Notes under the pieces: model-generated | Databases searched by the model: none | The model's input: the letters and a program-made list of their open reading frames with translations, nothing else | What the model was told of the DNA's origin: nothing | Program-made: the position numbers and the translations under genes | Part shown: one piece after another, positions 27,692 through 35,057 of the stretch | Position numbering within the stretch: the stretch's first letter is position 1 | Layout: each line of letters opens with the position of its first letter | Assembly: GCF_016802865.1 (NCBI RefSeq) | Contig: NZ_JAEVHM010000036.1 | Coordinates: 1-41,457, forward strand | Source of the DNA: Micromonospora parastrephiae | GTDB taxonomy: Bacteria; Actinomycetota; Actinomycetes; Mycobacteriales; Micromonosporaceae | Reading direction: 5' to 3' | DNA: 41,457 nucleotides

Positions 27692-27900
27692 CCGGCGTCC
27701 TCCGGCTGCCTGAGCGCCCCGACCGACGCGACGAGCGCACGCAACGAGATCCGGACCAGGTCCACGTCGGCGATGGCCAGGGTGATGTCACCGCTGATCA
27801 CCACGCCGCTGGCGAGGACCCGGTCGAGCAGGTCGACCAGGGCGACCGGCCGGTACGCCAGCGGGTCGTCGGCGCTGTTCGGCGCGAGCGCGGTGGTCAC
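27688..27900 (-). CDS. gvpS: Small GvpA-family protein (GvpS type)
   Basis: A 70-residue protein made up almost entirely of the GvpA-type core: LVDLLDRVLASGVVISGDITLAIADVDLVRISLRALVASV (shown in overlapping parts in the family). The GTG start at 27900 overlaps gvpL as GTGA, and its stop overlaps gvpK as ATGA. By size and position between gvpL and gvpK it matches GvpS of Streptomyces clusters. It is probably a minor wall or nucleation component rather than the main shell protein. Confidence 0.85.
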   Translation of the reverse strand: MTTALAPNSADDPLAYRPVALVDLLDRVLASGVVISGDITLAIADVDLVRISLRALVASVGALRQPEDAG

Positions 27901-28715
27901 CCCGGCCCCCGTACGGTGAGCGCGGGCTCCGGCCGTTCCGCGACGAAGGAGTACGCCGGCCACGGCCCGGTCAGCTCCAGGTGAAGTCCCGGATACCGGC
28001 CGCCCAACGAGTCGACCAGCTCGGTGAAGCGGGACAGCGCGGCGACGTCCACCAGGTACGCCCCGTTGAGCACCATCGGCGCGGACGCCCCGGAGAGCCG
28101 TCGGTCCTGCGGAGCGTGCCGCCGGCCCGCCACCGCCAGCTCGCACAGGGCGCTGTGTACCGCGTCCGCAGCCGCGCTCGCCACCTGCTGGCGTTCCTCC
28201 CGGGCGGTCAACTGGGCACGTCGCCGCCGCAGGTACGCCGTGCCCACCCCCGCACCCCCGGCGGTGTCGGCGGCAGCGGTGGCCGCTCCCGGCACCAGAT
28301 AGCCCTTGACGCCCCACTCGCCGCGCCCGGCCAGCCGCTCCAGAGTGGCGACAAGTTCGGCACGGCGTGCGGCGAGGGACCCGGCCACCCGCTCGTCATC
28401 CGTGTGCACCGTGGCGAGCCGGGCCGGCACCACCGGCCCCCGCCGGGCCAGCGCCTCGACCACCGCGTGGTGCGCTCGGGCCGCCCGCTCCAGCCAGGCC
28501 AGATCCTCCAGGTTGCGGCGTAGTGGCTCCTCGCCGTACTCGTCGAGGGGAGCGGTGCTGACCACGGCGACGAGTCCGGCGGCGGACACCGCGCGGACCG
28601 GGCCGCCGTCCATCCCACCGATCGCCGCGAACGTCGCCGGCTCGGCGTCCCGAACCACACCGTGCAGCCAGGCACCGGCGGGGGGCGCGGACAGGTCGGC
28701 GGCCACGTCAACCAT
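27897..28715 (-). CDS. gvpL: Gas vesicle protein GvpL (GvpL/GvpF family)
   Basis: A 272-residue protein of the GvpL/GvpF family, accessory proteins that bind GvpA before or during shell assembly. It starts at ATG 28715, overlapping gvpJ by 8 bases. Family marks include AWLHGVVRDAE, VRAVSAAGLVAVVSTAPLDEYGEE, RHN-type helix ARAHHAVVEALARRGPVVPARLATVHTD, EWGVKGYLV, and the end LELTGPWPAYSFV. It is longer and more diverged than GvpF encoded upstream. The label GvpL, rather than a second GvpF, follows gene order. Confidence 0.9.
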   Translation of the reverse strand: MVDVAADLSAPPAGAWLHGVVRDAEPATFAAIGGMDGGPVRAVSAAGLVAVVSTAPLDEYGEEPLRRNLEDLAWLERAARAHHAVVEALARRGPVVPARLATVHTDDERVAGSLAARRAELVATLERLAGRGEWGVKGYLVPGAATAAADTAGGAGVGTAYLRRRRAQLTAREERQQVASAAADAVHSALCELAVAGRRHAPQDRRLSGASAPMVLNGAYLVDVAALSRFTELVDSLGGRYPGLHLELTGPWPAYSFVAERPEPALTVRGPG

Positions 28716-29082
28716 CCCACTCCTCCAGTTCGGCATCCCGGCGTCGCGCCCGGGCCTCCACCCGGGGCCGCCGCTCCGCTTCGACCTGCTCCGGGTCACG
28801 CGGCCCCGGCTCCACCGGGGGACGAGCCCGCGAGCTGAGCCACGGGTCGTGCTCCCACCAGTCGATGCCGATCTGGCGTGCGGTGTCGACCGACGCGATG
28901 ACCAGCCGCAACTTCAGCGTCAGCAGTTCGATGTCGAGCAGGCTGACCCGGATGTCACCGGCGATGACGATGCCCCGGTCGAGCACCCGCTCCAGGATGT
29001 CGCCCAGGTTGGCCGGCTCGTGGCCGGCGGGCAGGACCTGGCCGGAGTTCTGCACCACCGACGGCGGCTGCGCAGCGGTCAT
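28708..29082 (-). CDS. gvpJ: Gas vesicle protein GvpJ (GvpA paralogue)
   Basis: A 124-residue GvpA paralogue. The core LGDILERVLDRGIVIAGDIR, then VSLLDIELLTLKLRLVIASV, is followed by ARQIGIDWWEHDPWLS. A charged Arg/Glu-rich tail (about residues 85-124) follows that GvpA lacks. Such paralogues are minor components that shape or nucleate the vesicle cone tips. ATG 29082 is chosen because the GvpA-like part begins just after it; the upstream frame belongs to gvpO sequence. Confidence 0.9.
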   Translation of the reverse strand: MTAAQPPSVVQNSGQVLPAGHEPANLGDILERVLDRGIVIAGDIRVSLLDIELLTLKLRLVIASVDTARQIGIDWWEHDPWLSSRARPPVEPGPRDPEQVEAERRPRVEARARRRDAELEEWDG

Positions 29083-29083
29083 C

Positions 29084-29413
29084 TCAGCCCACCTCACCCT
29101 TTCCGCGCTGGTAGCGGCGCACCCGTCGATAGCCGAGCAGGCTCCCCTCGATGTCCAACTCCACCTCGTACAGGCCGAGCAGGTCGGTCGAGTCGGGAAT
29201 CCGGCGCGCCTCCACAACCTCCACCCCGACCAGCCAGCCGTCCTCGGTAGCCTCCAACGACGTGGTGACGGACGGCTCGCGGCCGGTCAGCTCGACCAGT
29301 TGCCGCAGCGCCGCCCGGGCCGCCTCGGCCGCCGACACCGGCTCCACGTACTCGTCGTCGGGGTAACCCTCGGCGGCCGGATCACGTCGTCGGGCCTGGG
29401 CGTCGCCGGTCAT
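29084..29413 (-). CDS. gvpO: Gas vesicle protein GvpO
   Basis: A 109-residue protein of the GvpO family. After an acidic N-terminus (DPAAEGYPDDEYVEP) the conserved part reads AARAALRQLVELTGREP, TEDGWLVGVEVVEARRIPDS, then DLLGLYEVELDIEGSLLGYR and RYQRGKGE. The function is unclear; in haloarchaea GvpO is needed for vesicle formation. ATG 29413 lies inside the end of gvpG (32-base overlap). In described Streptomyces clusters gvpO is usually at the front, so this internal position is a difference. Confidence 0.92.
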   Translation of the reverse strand: MTGDAQARRRDPAAEGYPDDEYVEPVSAAEAARAALRQLVELTGREPSVTTSLEATEDGWLVGVEVVEARRIPDSTDLLGLYEVELDIEGSLLGYRRVRRYQRGKGEVG

Positions 29414-29702
29414 GCCGCACTCCTCCCTCGCGTGCCGGGCCGCGCCGGGCCGCACGTGGTCGCTCGCCGGACCGGCCCGCTGCCCCGCTGAGTCGGTCCA
29501 GCACCCGCTGCTCGGCCCGGTCGCGTTCCTCGGTGCTGAGCTCACCGGCTGCCATCGCGGCGTCCAGCTCCTCCAACTCGCGCCGGACGTTGACCGGATT
29601 CCGCTGCCGCGACTCGGCTTCGCGGGCGACCACCCCGACCACCGCGGTCAGCCCGCGCACCGGCGCGTACGGCAGGGTCAGCAGCGCCCAGAGCAGGTCC
29701 AC
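29382..29702 (-). CDS. gvpG: Gas vesicle protein GvpG
   Basis: A 106-residue GvpG family protein. It has the typical start LLWALLTLPYAPVRGLTAVV, then NPVNVRRELEELDAAMAAGELSTEERDRAEQ as a helical segment. The tail is Arg/Pro/Gly-rich. GvpG is an accessory assembly protein. The GTG start is 3 bases after the gvpF stop, and its 3' end runs 32 bases into gvpO, so the genes are tightly coupled. Confidence 0.92.
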   Translation of the reverse strand: MDLLWALLTLPYAPVRGLTAVVGVVAREAESRQRNPVNVRRELEELDAAMAAGELSTEERDRAEQRVLDRLSGAAGRSGERPRAARRGPAREGGVRHDRRRPGPTT

Positions 29703-29705
29703 CGC

Positions 29706-30461
29706 TCAGCCCGCCAACTGGTGGGCGCCGACGAAGTCATACGGGGCGAACGGCCCGAGCAGCCGCAACCGCAGCAGGCCCCGGCGGTGCTGCGCGTACT
29801 CCTCAAGGGCGTCCACCAGGGCGGCCTCGCGATCGGTGTCCACCAGCAGGGCCACGTGGACCGCGTCCATCTCGTGGCTCGGCGGACGCAACTGCGTGGA
29901 GACGACGTACTCGGCCGCGGCGTCGAGCAACCGCCGGTTCTCCGCCTCGCGGCGCAGCTCCACCGCCTGGCTGATCACCTCGCCGAGCCGGATCCGCGGC
30001 TCCCGACTGGCCGCCTCGGGCCGACCACGCACCTGCTCGGCGAGCCCGGCGGCCGTCGGGTTCTCGTCGAGGATGCCGCGCAGCAACGTCCGCTCGTCGA
30101 AGCGCCCGTGCACGACGTACTGCACCCTGCCCTCGAACTCGGCCAGCGCGGCGGCGAACCGGTCGTGGTGCGGTCGGAGCAGGTCGAGCACCGCGTCCGG
30201 GCCGGTGACAACAGTGCCGAACCGCACCGGCAGCACCGGCGCCACCGCCGCCGTCCCGTCCAGCAGGTTCTGGTACGCCCGAAGGTCCGCCGACCGGCCG
30301 AGCGACGCGTCCAGCGGCACCGCGCTGACCAGGGCAGCGACATCCCGGTGCCGGATCACCGTCACCTCGCCGGGTGGGTCGCCGACCCCGGCGGCGTCCG
30401 GCGTCGCCTCCACGTCGGCCGGCACCAGCCCGTAGACGAACAGTCCCGTCTCGTCCGCCAT
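29706..30461 (-). CDS. gvpF: Gas vesicle protein GvpF (GvpL/GvpF family)
   Basis: A 251-residue accessory protein that in other systems binds GvpA monomers. The ATG at 30461 follows GGAGGAG. Marks are GLFVYGLVPADVEA at the start, VSAVPLDASLGRSADLRAYQ, VLPVRFGTVV, VQYVVHGRFDERTLLRGILDENP, and the C-terminal LLRLRLLGPFAPYDFV. It is the canonical member of the two GvpF/L proteins in this operon. It starts one base after gvpA ends. Confidence 0.94.
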   Translation of the reverse strand: MADETGLFVYGLVPADVEATPDAAGVGDPPGEVTVIRHRDVAALVSAVPLDASLGRSADLRAYQNLLDGTAAVAPVLPVRFGTVVTGPDAVLDLLRPHHDRFAAALAEFEGRVQYVVHGRFDERTLLRGILDENPTAAGLAEQVRGRPEAASREPRIRLGEVISQAVELRREAENRRLLDAAAEYVVSTQLRPPSHEMDAVHVALLVDTDREAALVDALEEYAQHRRGLLRLRLLGPFAPYDFVGAHQLAG

Positions 30462-30462
30462 C

Positions 30463-30834
30463 TCAGCTCCTCCCGAGGTCGCGCACACTGCCGGCGACGC
30501 CACCGACCGAGTCGGTGGCGTCCCGCACCGAGCCGGTGACGTCCCGGACCGCCCCGGTGACACCACCGAGAAGACCGGACAGCCCCTCGCCCTCCTCCGG
30601 GGCGATGTCCAGCCGGTCGACCGCCTCGGCGAACCGCAGGTACGTCTCGATGCTCGCCACCACCACCCGTGCGTTGATCTCCACCAGGGGGATGCCGACG
30701 ACGCCGATCGTCACCTGCGCGTCGATCACCACGCCCTTGTCGAGCACGGTCTCCACCACGTCGGCGAGCCCGCCGGCGGAACCCACCCGTTCCAGGGCGC
30801 CGCCGACGGCGTCACCGCCAGGGACCGGCGTCAC
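30463..30834 (-). CDS. gvpA: Gas vesicle major structural protein GvpA
   Basis: A 123-residue form of the shell protein that assembles into the ribs of the gas vesicle wall. The core is residues 23-77: LADVVETVLDKGVVIDAQVT, then IGVVGIPLVEINARVVVASI, ETYLRFAEAVDRLDI. The usual GvpA is about 70-75 residues; here a 20-residue N-terminal and a 45-residue C-terminal extension are added. The C-terminal extension contains four 7-residue repeats (92-119: VTGAVRD, VTGSVRD, ATDSVGG, VAGSVRD). It is the only plain GvpA in the operon. The GTG start overlaps the previous stop as GTGA. Confidence 0.93.
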   Translation of the reverse strand: MTPVPGGDAVGGALERVGSAGGLADVVETVLDKGVVIDAQVTIGVVGIPLVEINARVVVASIETYLRFAEAVDRLDIAPEEGEGLSGLLGGVTGAVRDVTGSVRDATDSVGGVAGSVRDLGRS

Positions 30835-32000
30835 TCGTCCTCCTCCCGGCGGCGGCGCACCACGGGTCGGCGCGGCGGCTCCGGTCCACGTCGGACGGGC
30901 GGTCGAGGGCGTTGCGGCTCCTCGCGCGGCTGGGCTCGCCGGGCCCGCTCAGGTGCGCGGCGGCGGGGTGGCGGTGGCTCCTCGTCGGGCTCGTCCGCGT
31001 ATCCCTCGTCGTAGCCGTCGTCGTAGCCCTCGTACTCCTCGTCGTACTCCGGCTCGGCCGGCCGCCGGGGCGGCCGTTGGCGCAGGCGCCCACCCGGCCT
31101 GCGGCGCGGCTCCTCCTCGGCCTGCTCCTCCGCACCCCCCTCGCGCTGCTCCTGCTCCTGCTCCTCGCGCAGACCGGTCTCGTGGTCCATGACCACCTGG
31201 GAGTCGCGGATCTCGCCGCGCCAGCCCTCGACCTGGTCCGGGTCGAGCGCCACCTCGGTCATCACGTGCCGGACGAAGTGCTTCAACTCCAGCCGCACCC
31301 GCCGGCCCTGGGCGCGCCACAGGTTGCCGGTGTGTTCGAAGAGTCCCTGGGGGTGGTACTCCAGCACCACCAGGATGCGGGTCAGGTCCGGGGTGACCTC
31401 GTGGAAGCTGACGGTGCCGTCGACCGAGCCCTTCTCACCCTTGGATCGCCAGTGGATGAGTTTGTCCGGCACCTGGCGGACGATCGTCGACTCCCACGTC
31501 CGGTGCGACCAGAAAACCTGCGCCTTCCAGGTCATCTTCTCGGGGGAGTCGTTCTCGGCCTGCTCGACCTTCTTCATGAAGCTCGGGAAGTCGCCGAACT
31601 GCGTCCACTGGTTGTACGCGGCCCGTACCGGCACACCGACCTCGATCGTCTCGACGATGTTGGTGACCTTCTTCTTCCCGCCGCCCTTTCCGCCCTTTCC
31701 CCTGGCACGGCCGAGAGCCGACATCACCTTCTCCTTACCGCCGGCCACACCGGCATGCACCATCGCCTTCACCGGTGGACCGCCCTCGGCCAACTTTTGC
31801 GCACCCGTGGCGGCGGCGATCAGGCCGGGTCCGCCGCCCTGACGCGCGTACTCGCTGAGCCGACCCGTCGCACCGGTGATCCGCTCGGTCACCGCGCTCA
31901 CGGCGCGATCGCCGATCGCCCCGGCGAGGTTGCGCACCTCGCCAACCAACTGGCCGCGCAGCTTGTCGCCGAGTCCTCCCGGATTGTTGTGCGCCGCCAT
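30831..32000 (-). CDS. SRPBCC-domain protein at the head of the gas vesicle operon
   Basis: A 389-residue protein starting at ATG 32000. Residues 1-110 are helical and basic, ending in a Gly/Lys stretch. Residues 112-255 form an SRPBCC (polyketide cyclase/START-like) domain: VTNIVETIEVGVPVRAAYNQ, WTQFGDFPSFMKKVEQAEND, KMTWKAQVFWSHRTWESTIV, DKLIHWRSKGEKGSVDGTVS. A highly charged tail of Glu, Arg, Pro and Asp/Tyr repeats fills 270-389. Related SRPBCC genes sit in Streptomyces gvp clusters, with unknown role. The stop overlaps gvpA as GTGA. In the sequence as given, the frame is also open upstream, which would fuse it to the previous gene (568 residues from ATG 32537). Confidence 0.85.
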   Translation of the reverse strand: MAAHNNPGGLGDKLRGQLVGEVRNLAGAIGDRAVSAVTERITGATGRLSEYARQGGGPGLIAAATGAQKLAEGGPPVKAMVHAGVAGGKEKVMSALGRARGKGGKGGGKKKVTNIVETIEVGVPVRAAYNQWTQFGDFPSFMKKVEQAENDSPEKMTWKAQVFWSHRTWESTIVRQVPDKLIHWRSKGEKGSVDGTVSFHEVTPDLTRILVVLEYHPQGLFEHTGNLWRAQGRRVRLELKHFVRHVMTEVALDPDQVEGWRGEIRDSQVVMDHETGLREEQEQEQREGGAEEQAEEEPRRRPGGRLRQRPPRRPAEPEYDEEYEGYDDGYDEGYADEPDEEPPPPRRRAPERARRAQPREEPQRPRPPVRRGPEPPRRPVVRRRREEDE

Positions 32001-32002
32001 GG

Positions 32003-32537
32003 TCACCGCCCCCGCCGCTGTGCGGCCGTCGAGTCGCCGCGGTCGTTCGTCGCGCCGCCGTTTCCGTCCCCGCCGTTGTCGTCGGCGCCGCTCTGGCGGT
32101 CCGTCCCGCCCTGACCGCCCGCGCTCTGCTGACCGCGCTGACCGCCCTGACCGCTCTGACCGCCCTGACCGCTCTGACCGCCCTCGCCGCCCTGACCGCT
32201 CTGACCCGCCCTCGCCGCTCTGACCGCCGGAGCGGCGACGCAGGGCGTCGGCGGAGTCACGCAGCCGCCCGGTGACCGCGTCGACGCTGCTGCCGGCCGC
32301 GGCGGTCGCCGCCGCCCGGCCGGCGTTGACCAGCGGCCCGCCGAGCCGGCCCAGATTGCTCAGATGGGGGGACGAGTGCAAAACGTCGGTGCCCCGCTTC
32401 AACAGACCGCCGGGGTGCCGGCTCGCCCGCCCGGCGGCGACCGCCGCGGCCAGGCTGAGCGCCGTACGCAGCTTGCGGCGGCGGCCGAGCAGGTAGCCGA
32501 AGCCCACCGCCAGTCCGATCCGTGTTCCGTTCTTCAT
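32003..32537 (-). CDS. First gene of the gvp operon: small membrane-associated protein with GGQSGQ repeats (apparent one-base insertion)
   Basis: ATG 32537 follows GGGAGA. The protein begins MKNGTRIGLAVGFGYLLGRR with one hydrophobic segment, then helical basic sequence to about residue 100 (VDAVTGRLRDSADALRRRSG). Beyond this the frame becomes Arg/Ser-rich and runs into the SRPBCC gene. Removing one G from the GGG run at 32204-32207 (CCC on the plus strand) gives a Gly/Gln/Ser/Asp-rich tail in normal codon usage, ending at TGA 32003, two bases before the SRPBCC ATG. I judge that two-gene reading correct (about 177 residues). The family is unknown. It resembles the small gene accompanying SRPBCC genes in actinomycete gvp clusters. 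Confidence 0.7.
32111..32227 (-). repeat. Low-complexity GGTCAG repeat array
   Basis: On the minus strand, units of GGCGGTCAG and AGCGGTCAG recur with a 9- or 18-base period over about 115 bases, encoding GGQSGQ. Such arrays are prone to slippage. The apparent extra G that merges the two genes lies at the edge of this array. Confidence 0.85.
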
Positions 32538-32658
32538 CAGGTCTCCCTCGCTCCCCGGGGTCCGGACGTCTGCTGGGAAGGGCCGGAGAAGGGCTGCCGG
32601 GGAACAGCGCGAACCGTGCCCTCGATCAGACGTCCCGTATCTGCGGACCCGGCGGGCA

Positions 32659-32683
32659 GTACCCGTCGGCATTACTCCGAAAC
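32659..32683 (-). promoter_or_regulatory. Stress-sigma (SigB/SigF-type) promoter of the gas vesicle operon
   Basis: On the minus strand GTTT (32683-32680), a 15-base spacer and GGGTAC (32664-32659) match the SigB/SigF-type consensus GTTT-N14-16-GGGTAC/T exactly. It is about 120 bases upstream of the first gene's ATG at 32537. The 275-base gap between that gene and the GNAT gene holds nothing else that I can recognise. The match is direct; control by a SigB/SigF-type factor is inferred. Confidence 0.7.
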
Positions 32684-32812
32684 CGCTACGACAATTTCCG
32701 TCGCCACCAGGAAAAGGGCATTCGGAAATGCGGTAGCGAAGGACCCAGACCGGACTTCAGGGCGGTTACGAGCAGGGAGAACGCCAGTAAAGGCGAAACG
32801 CGGAAGGCGCGT

Positions 32813-33364
32813 TCAGAGGGCCGGAGGGGTCGAATCGAGGCAGATTTCGGCGTACACCTTGCCGCCGTCCTCGCGCAGTTTCGCACCGCATTTTTCAAGT
32901 ACGGCGACCGCGCCGATGTTGTCCGGGGTGGTCTCCGCCAGCACGGCACGCATACCGGCCCGCGCGGCGGCGTTCAGCAGCTCGCGCAGGGCGACGGCGC
33001 CGATCCCCTGGCCACGGGCCGAGCGCCCGAGCCACATTCCGGTCTCCACGGTGCCCGGGTCGTCACAGCGCGTCATCCGGACCATGCCCACCACTTCGCC
33101 GCCGACGAGGATGGCGTACATCTGGGAGCCGGTCGGGCCGTCCAGGCCACCGAAGCTCGCTCGGTGGAACTCTCGGAACGCCTCGCGGCGGGCGAGCGAC
33201 CAACCGGCGGGAGCCTCCACCGGAGGCATCACGTCATCCGGCTCGGCCTCGGCAGCCGCTACGGAGAGCAACGGCTCCAGGTTCTGCTCGTCCACCGGCT
33301 CCAGCCGGACCGCACCCGCCACGTGCCGCAGTCTGCCGGCCTCATCGGCCGAAGTCCACCCCAT
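32813..33364 (-). CDS. GNAT-family N-acetyltransferase
   Basis: A 183-residue acetyltransferase of the GNAT superfamily, starting at ATG 33364 (MGWTSADEAGRL); an upstream in-frame start at 33430 is possible. The acetyl-CoA pyrophosphate-binding loop is RSARGQGIGAVALREL, and TPDNIGAVAVLEKCGA is the usual C-terminal motif. The substrate is unknown. It reads in the same direction as the gvp operon but is separated from it by 275 bases containing the gvp promoter, so it is not part of that operon. Confidence 0.87.
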   Translation of the reverse strand: MGWTSADEAGRLRHVAGAVRLEPVDEQNLEPLLSVAAAEAEPDDVMPPVEAPAGWSLARREAFREFHRASFGGLDGPTGSQMYAILVGGEVVGMVRMTRCDDPGTVETGMWLGRSARGQGIGAVALRELLNAAARAGMRAVLAETTPDNIGAVAVLEKCGAKLREDGGKVYAEICLDSTPPAL

Positions 33365-33462
33365 TGGGCATCCAGTGGCGGTCCGGTCACCGGTACCGGC
33401 CGGTCGGGCGGTGTGGGTGTTCCTCCTCACGCTCCGTTGTCACCCGTCGGGGTAAAAAAATT

Positions 33463-34359
33463 TCACGCCACTGGCTCGAACTCGCAGAACACCACCGAGG
33501 CGTCGTCGGTGGCCTTGTGCCGCCGCAGCCGGTCGGCGTGCTCCCGCTCGGCGTCGCGGACCCGGTCGAGCAACGCGCCCGGCCCGTCGACGCTCAGCAG
33601 GTCGAGCAGACCGGCCCAGTCGGTCAGCCCGAACTGCTCGACCGCGCTGGACGCGCCGTCGCTGAGCAGCGCCGCCCGGCGCACGGCCCCCGGACCGCGC
33701 CGAGGCACCGTGCCGGTCACCGCGTGGAACGCCGCGTCGGGATCGGCCGCCGCCACCCAGTAGCCGTGTGTGCGGTTCATCCGTTCCCGCTGGACGCCCA
33801 CGGCGTGCCGAAAACGGGTGACCGGGTCGGTGTGGTCCGCCGGCACGGTCGCGACCGTGCGGCGCAGCTCCGCCATCGCCGTCTCCAGCCGGTCGTCGGT
33901 CACCACAGTTACCTGCCCGCCGGCGTCCAGCACCAGCGGGCTGTCGCAGAGCACCAGGTAGTCCACCTGGTCGCCGCAGTCCCGCAGCAGGCACACCGTG
34001 CTCGACGGCGTGCCCGGATGATCGAGGTCGCACAGCCCGCCGTGGTCGGCCCGCACGGCGAGGATGGCCGCGGCCAGGTTGCTGGTCAGGCGGGCCGCCG
34101 GCCGGGCCGCCTCGGCGACACCCAGACGGGCGACCAAATGCCGGACGTACCACTCGGGCCCGTGCACGCAGCCGGTGTCGAAGCCTTCCGGCACCGTCGC
34201 GCCGTCCAGGACGCCGACCAGCGGACCGAACCGGAAGACCAGGTCCTCGTTGACTCCTCGGCCCGGGGCCGGCGCGGAGGCGGAGCGTACCCGCATCACC
34301 GGCGCCGGCCCCGCCGCGTCGATCGGGTCAGCGCTGCCGAAGGTCGTCGGCGGCCGCAT
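33463..34359 (-). CDS. PP2C-type protein phosphatase-like protein
   Basis: About 298 residues. The PP2C fold is indicated by NED at 37-39 and VGVLDGAT (Asp52) near the start, LLSDGASSAVEQFG, and TDDASVVFCEF at the end; these Asp residues bind the two metals. The otherwise diverged middle suggests a distinct subgroup. The ATG at 34359 overlaps DUF3618 by 32 bases and has GGGGGAGG close upstream; ATG 34296 is an alternative. It has no sensor domain, so it is not an RsbU/RsbP-type anti-sigma phosphatase by architecture. The minus strand just after its stop has a run of seven T. Confidence 0.75.
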   Translation of the reverse strand: MRPPTTFGSADPIDAAGPAPVMRVRSASAPAPGRGVNEDLVFRFGPLVGVLDGATVPEGFDTGCVHGPEWYVRHLVARLGVAEAARPAARLTSNLAAAILAVRADHGGLCDLDHPGTPSSTVCLLRDCGDQVDYLVLCDSPLVLDAGGQVTVVTDDRLETAMAELRRTVATVPADHTDPVTRFRHAVGVQRERMNRTHGYWVAAADPDAAFHAVTGTVPRRGPGAVRRAALLSDGASSAVEQFGLTDWAGLLDLLSVDGPGALLDRVRDAEREHADRLRRHKATDDASVVFCEFEPVA

Positions 34360-35035
34360 GCGCCTCCCCCTGCATGTGACCGGCGGCCGAACGGCCCTGG
34401 TCGCGTACCGCGGACACCCCGTGCTGGGCGGTGGACCGCACCGACTGGGCCGCCTGCTGCGCCGGCTCCCGCAGGTTGTCCTGGACCTGGTGGCCGATCT
34501 GGCTCGCCTGCTGGCGAAGCTCGTCGGAGTGCTCACTCACCATGTTGCGGGCCTGGCCGGCGAGCTGCCGCTCCCGCCCGCTCGGCGGGATCAGCGAGGC
34601 GGCCAGCAGACCGACGCCGAAGGCGACAAGGCCGGCGGCCAGCGGATTGCCCTGGGCCCGCTCGCGGGACTGGTGCCCGAGCGAACGCGCCTCGTTCCGC
34701 ACCGAACCCATCGCCTCCCGGGACTGGTGCCCGAGCGAACGCGCCTCGTCCCGCACCGAACCCATCGCCTCCCGGGACTGGTGCCCGAGCGATCGGGTCT
34801 CGTCGCGTACCGAGTCGGCCATGTGCGACATCCTCTGGCTCGCTCCCTGCCCCATGTGGCTCGAGCTGCCCATCACCTTCTCCTTCGCTCGGGTGAACAC
34901 GCCGCGGGCCTGCCCGACGCGGTCACCGGCGATCCGACGCGGGTTGACCTTGTCGGTCAGCGCGTCGACGTCACTGCTCAATTCGTTGCGGGTGGTCTCG
35001 ATCTCCCGCCGGATCCGATCCGGATCACTGGACAT
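34328..35035 (-). CDS. DUF3618 protein with 18-residue repeats
   Basis: A 235-residue protein with ATG 35035 after GGGAGGGAAC. The DUF3618 motif is at the N-terminus: DPDRIRREIETTRNELSSDV followed by DALTDKVNPRR. Three near-identical 18-residue units (SVRDEARSLGHQSREAMG) follow at about 72-125. A membrane helix GLVAFGVGLLAASLIPPS comes next, then an amphipathic helical tail rich in Gln, Ala and Ser. Such proteins occur with holin-like DUF1469 proteins in actinobacteria and may associate with the membrane. Function is unknown. Confidence 0.85.
   Translation of the reverse strand: MSSDPDRIRREIETTRNELSSDVDALTDKVNPRRIAGDRVGQARGVFTRAKEKVMGSSSHMGQGASQRMSHMADSVRDETRSLGHQSREAMGSVRDEARSLGHQSREAMGSVRNEARSLGHQSRERAQGNPLAAGLVAFGVGLLAASLIPPSGRERQLAGQARNMVSEHSDELRQQASQIGHQVQDNLREPAQQAAQSVRSTAQHGVSAVRDQGRSAAGHMQGEAHAAADDLRQR
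34661..34822 (-). repeat. Three tandem 54-bp repeats in the DUF3618 gene
   Basis: Copies begin at 34661, 34715 and 34769. The plus-strand unit begins CTCCCGGGACTGGTGCCCGA. The copies are nearly identical over the first 36 bases, with the third diverging at its end. Each encodes one 18-residue unit, so the frame is kept. Confidence 0.93.
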
Positions 35036-35057
35036 GATCTGTTCCCTCCCGACTCGT

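Noticed and set aside
33463..34359. RsbU-type regulator of a stress sigma factor
   Set aside because: There is no PAS, GAF or other sensor domain, and no anti-sigma or antagonist gene nearby.
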